32,794 bases of DNA from Pirellulaceae bacterium (GTDB taxonomy: Bacteria > Planctomycetota > Planctomycetia > Pirellulales > Thermoguttaceae). Location of the stretch: assembly GCA_012744395.1 (NCBI GenBank), contig JAAYCB010000346.1:1-32794 (forward strand), in the 5' to 3' direction. Every line of letters begins with the position of its first letter. Position 1 is the first letter of the stretch. Positions 27,623-32,794 of this stretch are shown here, piece after piece. The notes under the pieces were generated by a model. It did no database searches. It saw only the letters and a list, made by a program, of their open reading frames with translations, and was not told the origin of the DNA. The translations under genes and the position numbers were made by a program.

Positions 27623-28000
27623 TCAAGCGTCGGCCGCCTGGAGCCGCTCGCTTTCCAGCGGGATATTGAATCCCGAGACGGGTCGGACAGTCCCGCGAGG
27701 CGAGGAATGTGAACTCGTAACGCTTCCAGTCGGCTGTTGGGACGCAGGCCTCGTCCAGGCCGATGCTTGCCCAGTCGCGCGTGTCCCTGATCCCGATCTG
27801 CACGATCTCATCGGAGAGCCCTTCGCCCCGGGCGCGGAAGGCCAGCCGATGCTAGCGGCCCCGCTCGGCGGGGATCCCCATCTGGCAGAGCATCACGTGC
27901 GACGCGGGGCCGGCGGCCAGGAAGGCGAGCCGCCAACCACATCGGCGCCGAAAACCGCAACATCACCGGCTCCTTCGGGCAGGGACCAGGTGAGAGGTTC
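27623..28000 (-). pseudogene. Decayed CBM4/9-like carbohydrate-binding domain
   Basis: Pieces of one domain can be read on the minus strand in different frames. From about 28000: EPLTWSLPEGAGDVAVFGAD. After a frame change: HVMLCQMGIPAERGR. After an in-frame TAG (27852-27854), where TAC (Tyr) would fit: HRLAFRARGEGLSDE, IGIRDTRDWASIGLDE and ADWKRYEFTFLASRD. After another shift near 27668: GFNIPLESERLQAADA and stop. The order (GIP-x-x-x-G-R-x-Y-R-L-x-F-R-A-R, then W-K-R-Y-E-F-x-F, then R-L-G-F) is that of family 4/9 binding modules attached to secreted glycosidases. There is at least one nonsense and two frameshift changes. The catalytic part is absent. Confidence 0.65.
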
Positions 28001-28042
28001 GAGTCTACAGCGTTCCGTTCTCCGCTTCCCCCCCAACTTGAC

Positions 28043-29068
28043 TCACGTCCGCCACGCCGCCTTGTAACTCAGGCCGAGATTGATGATCCGCTGGAGCAGC
28101 ATTTCGTAGGAGATGCCGACTCGTTCGGCACTTTCGGAGAAGTCCTCGCCGTACTCGAGATTTGGATTCGGATTGGCTTCGAGCAGGTAGACGCGGCCGT
28201 CTTCGGCCAGGCGGAGGTCCATCCGGGCGTAGCCTGTGATCGAAAGCGCCCGGTAGACGCGTTTGCAGAGACTGACGATCTGCCTGTCGAGGCCGGGGGG
28301 CAGGTTCCTGGCCGCTTCCGTCCGGATGCCGTACTTCTCCTGGGTTTCCACATGCCACTTCACCTTGCGGGTGGCGATCCGGGGCATTCCCTCGGGCATC
28401 CTGGGAAAGAGCATCTCCCAGACGGGAAACGCCGTCAGCCGCTGATTCCCCGTCAGGCCGACGTACAGTTCGCGGCCTTCGATGTACTCCTCGGCCATGG
28501 CGTCGCTGTGGATCTCCTCGTGCACGTAGGCGACGCGATCCGCCAGTTGCTGCTCGTTGGAGACGATCGATTTCTGCGAAATTCCCAGCGAAGCCTCCTC
28601 GTTGACCGACTTGACAAACATGGGAAACCCAAGTCGCCGAGGGCAGCGGACCTTCTTGCCCCGTTCAAACACGGTGAACTTGGGCGTCGGGATGCGGTGG
28701 TAGGAGAGAATTTGCTTGCAGAGGGCCTTGTCGTGCGCAAGCATCAAACCACGGGGATTGCAGCCGGTGTAAGGCTGCTGCATCAACTCCAGGTAACTGA
28801 CGACGTGCTGGTCGTAAATCGCTACGCCGTGGAATTCTTCGAGCAGGTTGAAGGCGACATCGGGCCTGGTCTCCTCGATCGCGCGACGGACCACTCCCAG
28901 GTCCGCTCGGACTCCCAGCGGGCGGACCTCATGCCCTAGCGCCTCAAGGCCGGCGCAGACATCGTATTCCGACCGGTAGTCGGCGATCTCCTCGTCGCTC
29001 AGACCTTCAATCGTGTCGGGCGGAAGGAGGTCCTCGTGCATTAGGACCAGCACACGCAGTCGCTTCAT
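28043..29068 (-). CDS. ATP-grasp ligase, D-Ala-D-Ala ligase-like
   Basis: A 341-residue ATP-grasp enzyme. It begins MKRLRVLVLMHEDLLPP, has an N-terminal PreATP-grasp part (YDVCAGLEALGHEVRPLGV, DVAFNLLEEFHGVAIYDQHV, YTGCNPRGLMLAHDKALCK), the ATP-binding LGFPMFVKSVNEEASLGIS with the conserved Lys, AEEYIEGRELYVGL, and the metal-binding end MDLRLAEDGRVYLLEANPNPNLE. It would ligate a carboxylate to an amine through an acyl phosphate. The best family match by eye is D-Ala-D-Ala ligase, but the sequence is not a canonical Ddl, so the substrate is open. Start 29068 is preferred to ATG 29137, because the latter overlaps a TACAAT box and gives non-conserved residues; neither has a strong Shine-Dalgarno. 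Confidence 0.85.
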   Translation of the reverse strand: MKRLRVLVLMHEDLLPPDTIEGLSDEEIADYRSEYDVCAGLEALGHEVRPLGVRADLGVVRRAIEETRPDVAFNLLEEFHGVAIYDQHVVSYLELMQQPYTGCNPRGLMLAHDKALCKQILSYHRIPTPKFTVFERGKKVRCPRRLGFPMFVKSVNEEASLGISQKSIVSNEQQLADRVAYVHEEIHSDAMAEEYIEGRELYVGLTGNQRLTAFPVWEMLFPRMPEGMPRIATRKVKWHVETQEKYGIRTEAARNLPPGLDRQIVSLCKRVYRALSITGYARMDLRLAEDGRVYLLEANPNPNLEYGEDFSESAERVGISYEMLLQRIINLGLSYKAAWRT

Positions 29069-29128
29069 GGGGGGGCCGGGCAGCAGAAAAGCAGTCGAGA
29101 GGGCAATACGGGGGGTAGGGTTGCCGCC

Positions 29129-29134
29129 ATTGTA
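29129..29134 (-). promoter_or_regulatory. Candidate -10 box for the ATP-grasp gene
   Basis: TACAAT about 60 nt upstream of the chosen start at 29068. The -35 region is unconvincing. If used, the in-frame ATG at 29137 could not be translated, which supports the shorter protein. Confidence 0.3.
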
Positions 29135-29223
29135 CATGATTTCATCCCCCAGGTCTCCCCAGCCAAGATTGTGCCCCGTAGCAGGGGGGGGTCGGCCCGT
29201 TTTGCTTCCTCGCGGGTCCGTAG

Positions 29224-29243
29224 GACGGGTCTCCAGGCCCGTC
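29224..29243. repeat. Imperfect palindrome between metallopeptidase and ATP-grasp genes
   Basis: GACGGG (29224-29229) and CCCGTC (29238-29243) frame an almost symmetric centre. It could be a dispersed repeat or a hairpin in the transcript between the two genes. Confidence 0.4.
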
Positions 29244-29327
29244 GGCGGACCGTGTGATAGGCCATTGGTGGGGCGGCGCTGCTGTCCTGGCCTAGCCGAG
29301 TCTCAAGATTGGCCGCTCTCTACCACC

Positions 29328-30419
29328 CTAGAGGGCGAGACGATGATTCCCCGCGTGCAGGTAGTTCATTGTCTGCACGGTGAGCATCACCAGCATGTCG
29401 CGCCGCACGGTGTCGTCGATCCGATGGGCGCGCAGTCTCAACTGGCGGCAGCGATCGATCATCTCGATCAGCACCTGGTCGATCGTGTACTGATATTCGC
29501 CCGTCCAATGGGCCACCAGGCGGCGCAGCTCGGGACGCATCTTGCGGAGCAGCGCTGCCGCCGACGGGTGATGGGCGTGTTCGGGGGCGTCGGAAAAGAT
29601 CCGCCGCAGATCGCGGTCGTGGGCGTTCGGGCGATCCAGCCCGTAGCGGCCACGTTTCTCCAAGTAGTGCTCGCCGAGTGTCTTGGTCATTTCGCGGAGC
29701 GGGGCAACCCGCTGGCGGCAGGTATTGCTCGGCTTCTGTTGGCAAACCTCGTTCAACAGGCGGTCGACGTACTCCAGCTTTTTCAGCGCTGGCCAGCCGC
29801 GGTACTGATTTCTCCAGCCGGAACGGGGTTTCAGCCAAACGGCAAACGTCTCGGCGAAGTCTTCCGCCGGGTGGCTCTGCGCGTACCACGCGTCGAGGTG
29901 CACCACGTAGCTCCTGCTGTATGGCCGCGGGCGGTAATACTCCGGATAGGGCTCGGAGAACCTGCCGAAGACCTCGCGCCAAGCCTGCCGCCGATGCAGC
30001 CCGTAGGCCGTATCGACAGCGTGGCCCGTCTCGTGCCGCAGGATTCGCATGCACCATTCTTCGGTTCCGCCCTCGACATCCAGCACCTGCCGGCGTTCCA
30101 GTCGGGCCAGCCGCGGGTGGGCCAAGTAGAACGGCACCGCCACGCCCGGCACTCCGTCGGGAGAGAACCACTCGTCGGAAATCCAGAAATGCGGCCGGAA
30201 GGCGATTCCTCGGGCGGCCAATTCCTGGTAGAGCCGCTCGATTCGCCCCTCGAGGGCCGTCCCCTCAATCGAGAGCTTCAGATCGCACATCCGCACTTGG
30301 AGTAGCTCGGCGTCTGAATACTCGCTCCAATGAGGCTTGCGACCGCCGCGTTGTGCCCGCGACCCGGCAGGGTCCACCGAATGTTTCGCGATCCGGTATC
30401 TCTTGGCTCGAACACCCAT
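29328..30419 (-). CDS. Putative zinc-binding metallopeptidase
   Basis: A 363-residue protein with the motif RILRHETGHAVDTAYG: HETGH (129-133) followed by Asp136, the layout of zinc-dependent peptidases. Nearby DFAETFAVWLKP supplies the further glutamate ligand expected for gluzincin-like sites. Other aromatic-rich blocks are PYPEYYRPRPYSRSYVVHLDAWYAQSHP and GWRNQYRGWPALKKLEYVDRLL. It resembles the putative zinc-binding metallopeptidase family seen in several bacterial phyla, of unknown substrate. ATG 30419 is taken as start, with GGGAGG about 10 nt upstream; ATG 30479 would add 20 low-complexity residues. No signal peptide. The ATP-grasp gene follows on the same strand after 259 nt. Confidence 0.8.
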   Translation of the reverse strand: MGVRAKRYRIAKHSVDPAGSRAQRGGRKPHWSEYSDAELLQVRMCDLKLSIEGTALEGRIERLYQELAARGIAFRPHFWISDEWFSPDGVPGVAVPFYLAHPRLARLERRQVLDVEGGTEEWCMRILRHETGHAVDTAYGLHRRQAWREVFGRFSEPYPEYYRPRPYSRSYVVHLDAWYAQSHPAEDFAETFAVWLKPRSGWRNQYRGWPALKKLEYVDRLLNEVCQQKPSNTCRQRVAPLREMTKTLGEHYLEKRGRYGLDRPNAHDRDLRRIFSDAPEHAHHPSAAALLRKMRPELRRLVAHWTGEYQYTIDQVLIEMIDRCRQLRLRAHRIDDTVRRDMLVMLTVQTMNYLHAGNHRLAL

Positions 30420-31350
30420 CCTCGGTCGGCCTCCCCCTGGCGCAAACGGCCGGCTCCCCCGTAAACAGTCCGTCTCCAAACCCCGGCTGGCATCGCCCGC
30501 CAGACGCTCTCACCTCAAACTTGCCTTGCCGCCTGGGGCCGATGCGTGTGAGCAAGCAGGATATGGGAAGTATATCGTCATGGCCGCGAGCTTTCCAGTT
30601 GTGTCGCCGAATGTTCTTCCTGCATCAACCGTCCCTTGACGTATTCATCGGAAGGCGGTGATGGCCAGATCGATTTCAGGCTGCGGCAAGCACGGAGTCC
30701 GCGCGGCTCGGACACGCCATGCGGGAGCCAGAACACCGCCGCCAGTCTAGACCATCGTCGATTCGCCGTTGCCGGCTTGATTCGCATTTGGCCCGACGGC
30801 CGGCGACACCTCGGGGCGCAGCGTTGGAATCGCCCGGCTGCCTAGGCCCAACTCGCGCGCAGCCTCTTCGAGCAACCGCAGTCGAAAGCTGCCGCACGCT
30901 GGCCAGACAAGGGGCCGGCATGGGCACTGCGAGATGCCGGCCGGGCGTGACGACGGGGCTGCCAAACCGGGGCTCGCCCGGCGCGGCGGCGACTGCCCCG
31001 CAGGCCCCGAAATGCGTGCGGCAGCAGGTCTCGCCGCCGAAACCGGCCGTTTGGAAACGCTTGGCGCGGTGCGGATTTAGGGTTACACATAGGGGCCCGG
31101 GCAGTGCCGCTGTTGGCGCCCCGGGACAATCCCAACCCGCACGGCGGAGACCGCTTGTGGATGACGGAGGCGTGGCTGCTGTGAAAACCAGGCTGTCTTT
31201 CGCGGTTTCCGCCAGGCCTCCAGATTTCCCCACGCCAGCCACGGACAAACATGAGCCGAGCGGCCCTCCGCTCCCGCTGCGCTGTGCCCTCCGTCGAGAC
31301 CGGCGCGGAACCGGGCCCGCGAATCGCGTCTACTATCTGGAGACGTCCGA
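30420..31350. other. Long intergenic region without a convincing gene
   Basis: About 930 bp between divergent genes. Several frames stay open because of the high GC content (for example 30676-31248 minus and 30719-31354 plus), but their translations are Arg/Ala/Pro-rich with no recognisable domain. I see one strong inverted repeat (30913-30942) and a shorter CCCGGG pair near 31097 and 31130. No tRNA-like or riboswitch-like element was recognised. Confidence 0.5.
30913..30942. repeat. 9-bp perfect inverted repeat
   Basis: GGCCGGCAT (30913-30921) pairs with ATGCCGGCC (30934-30942) across a 12-nt loop. No T-run follows. It lies in the middle of the gene-free stretch, so it may belong to an unrecognised RNA or to a degenerate repeat. 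Confidence 0.5.
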
Positions 31351-32794
31351 ATGAACCGCATTTCCCTGTTGTCTAGTGCGCTGCTGCTCCTTTCTTGCGG
31401 AGCTGCCGGGACGGCCGCCGAGTTGGTGCTCGCGGCCGGCGGCCGGTCTGAGTACCAGATTGTCGTGCCGGACGAGTATCCCAGCCCGGCAATCGGCGCG
31501 TGCCTGGGGCAGACCGCCCGGCTCGTGCAGACCGCTTTCCAGGCCAACGGGTTCGAAGTCCCGGTCGTGCCGGAAGCCCAGCACGATTCGGCCAGGCCGG
31601 CGATCTACCTGGGCAACACGGCGTTCGCCCGATCCAACGGCATCGAAGTTGAGCGTCTGGCCGGTTGGGGTTACATCCAGCGGGCGGTCGGCAAGGACCT
31701 GATCATCGCCGGGCACGATCATCCGGCCCGGGGCGAGACCGCCAACAAGCGGCGCCCGAACTGGGACCGGATCGGCACGGCCAAGGCCGTGGCCGATTTC
31801 GTGCGGCAACACATGGGCGTGCGGTTTCTGTATCCCGAGATCGCGCCCTACAATCCGGTCAGCGCGGCGTCGAGAATCGACCTGATCGCTTCGCCGGCGA
31901 TCGAGTTCCTGCCCTGCCCGGCGATCGCGGTCCCGGCGGACCTGGACCTGGAAAAGACGCCGGTCCTGCGAGTCAACACGGCGCATCCGGCGGGCGGAGG
32001 TTTCTACGACTTGGCGCACAACCGGTTTCCCCGCGTCAACGAGGTCTTCGGCGGCCACACGTGGCAGCGCGCCGTGCCGCCGGAGAAATACTTCGACGCC
32101 CACCCGGAATATTTCGCCCTGATCGATGGGGAGCGGGCGAAACCCGACGGCGGCAATGCCCAGTATTGCCTGTCGAATCCGCACGTGCAGGAGCTGGTCT
32201 ATCGCGACCTGGCTTCCTGGCTGGATCGCGGTTACGAGTCGGTCGACCTGGGTCAGCCGGACGGGTTTCGCAAGTGCGAGTGCGACGCCTGCGCCAGGCT
32301 TTTCGACACGGGCGACGACTGGGGCGAGAAGATTTGGATTTTCAACCGCCGCCTGGCGGAGCGGTTGCAGCAGTCGCACCCCGGCCGGCAGGTGACGATG
32401 ATGTCGTATATTCTCACGGCCGCGCCGCCGAAAACGTTCGCCCGGTTTCCGGAGAACACGTGCATCATGCTCACCGGCACGAATCAGGAGGACATCGCCG
32501 CCTGGCGGGGCTGCGAGGTGCCGCGCGGTTTGACCGGCTACGTCTACAATTGGTGCCCGAACCTCGGCACCCGCTACACGCCGATGCGGACGCCGGGTTA
32601 CGTCGAGGCGCAGGCGAGGCGGCTGGCTGCGAGCCGGATTCAAGGCCTCTATCGCGACGGCCCCGGCCAGCTCTTCGGCCTCGAAGGCCCCGTGTATTAC
32701 ATTATGGGCCGCATGTTCGACGATCCGGAGGGCAACACCGCCAGGCAGCTCATGCCGGAGTTCTGCGACGCCGCATTCGGCAAGGCCGCGCGGC
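31351..32794 (+). CDS. DUF4838 family protein, exported, 3' end beyond the window
   Basis: The frame from ATG 31351 stays open for 481 codons to the window edge. GGAG (31339-31342) lies 8 nt upstream of the ATG. The N-terminus MNRISLLSSALLLLSCGAAG is a signal peptide; a lipobox-like LLSC is present, but a signal peptidase I site after GTAA is also possible. The following part (YQIVVPDEYPS, AIYLGNTAFAR, VADFVRQHMGVRFLYP) matches the GH67-like N-terminal domain found with DUF4838. Then come EKYFDAHPEYFALIDG, YCLSNPHVQELVYRDL, the DLGQPDGFRKCECDAC block (Cys309, 311, 314) and GYVYNWCPNLGTRY, as in DUF4838 proteins. These are thought to act on glycans outside the cytoplasm; the substrate is unknown. 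Confidence 0.85.
   Translation, partial: MNRISLLSSALLLLSCGAAGTAAELVLAAGGRSEYQIVVPDEYPSPAIGACLGQTARLVQTAFQANGFEVPVVPEAQHDSARPAIYLGNTAFARSNGIEVERLAGWGYIQRAVGKDLIIAGHDHPARGETANKRRPNWDRIGTAKAVADFVRQHMGVRFLYPEIAPYNPVSAASRIDLIASPAIEFLPCPAIAVPADLDLEKTPVLRVNTAHPAGGGFYDLAHNRFPRVNEVFGGHTWQRAVPPEKYFDAHPEYFALIDGERAKPDGGNAQYCLSNPHVQELVYRDLASWLDRGYESVDLGQPDGFRKCECDACARLFDTGDDWGEKIWIFNRRLAERLQQSHPGRQVTMMSYILTAAPPKTFARFPENTCIMLTGTNQEDIAAWRGCEVPRGLTGYVYNWCPNLGTRYTPMRTPGYVEAQARRLAASRIQGLYRDGPGQLFGLEGPVYYIMGRMFDDPEGNTARQLMPEFCDAAFGKAAR

Noticed and set aside
30676-31248. 190-codon minus-strand frame in the long gap
   Set aside because: No domain or convincing start; composition looks like GC-rich non-coding DNA. 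Kept as gene-free sequence.
31333-32643. 436-codon minus-strand frame at the right end
   Set aside because: It is antisense to the DUF4838 frame, which has a Shine-Dalgarno, signal peptide and family blocks.

Overview
The window looks like a chromosomal segment of a GC-rich planctomycete, probably of the Pirellulales / Thermoguttaceae type. This rests on gene content and is an inference. The pointers are a UvrA with a long C-terminal extension, a duplicated parvulin-type PPIase, a CBM9-like conserved protein, a DUF1015 protein beside parAB, a paired ATP-grasp enzyme and zinc metallopeptidase, and a DUF4838 glycoside-hydrolase-like protein. Genes are loosely packed and strand switches are frequent. 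Start codons include GTG and TTG with good Shine-Dalgarno sequences. I saw no tRNA, rRNA, insertion sequence or CRISPR array.

Layout. 1-2838: 3' half of a uvrA gene with two copies of an unrecognised domain appended. 2839-2976: repeat-rich spacer. 2977-3630: CBM9-like protein, tail to tail with purA (3617-4885, minus). 5204-6193: secreted TPR protein. 6212-15141: seven minus-strand genes, read from the high-coordinate end as sugar-phosphate isomerase-like, trpF, ahcY, DUF1015, parA, parB and a double PPIC PPIase. Two near-perfect parS sites lie at 10426-10441 and 10477-10492 upstream of parA. A perfect 16-bp palindrome abuts the predicted PPIase promoter. 15398-16783: ExeA-type ATPase, convergent with a TadG-like vWA membrane protein (16805-18298). 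18633-18924: remnants of a type II toxin-antitoxin pair. 18963-21914: bifunctional proline catabolic enzyme PutA. 21932-23818: ribD and a WalJ/YycJ-type metallo-beta-lactamase, probably one operon. 24101-24574: bacterioferritin comigratory protein-type peroxiredoxin. 24605-27356: heparinase-like toroid protein and a polyprenol-type GT2 glycosyltransferase. 27623-28000: decayed carbohydrate-binding module. 28043-30419: ATP-grasp ligase and zinc metallopeptidase. 30420-31350: long gap with no convincing gene. 31351-end: DUF4838 protein, cut by the window edge.

How the genes fit together. The clearest functional unit is the chromosome-partition locus: ParA ATPase, ParB CTPase-type clamp, and parS in cis. 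Its neighbours ahcY and DUF1015 are co-directional, but a shared function is not shown. Most of the rest is housekeeping (DNA repair, purine, tryptophan, methyl-cycle and riboflavin metabolism, peroxide defence), mixed with envelope and polysaccharide functions. The decayed pieces show that the accessory content turns over.
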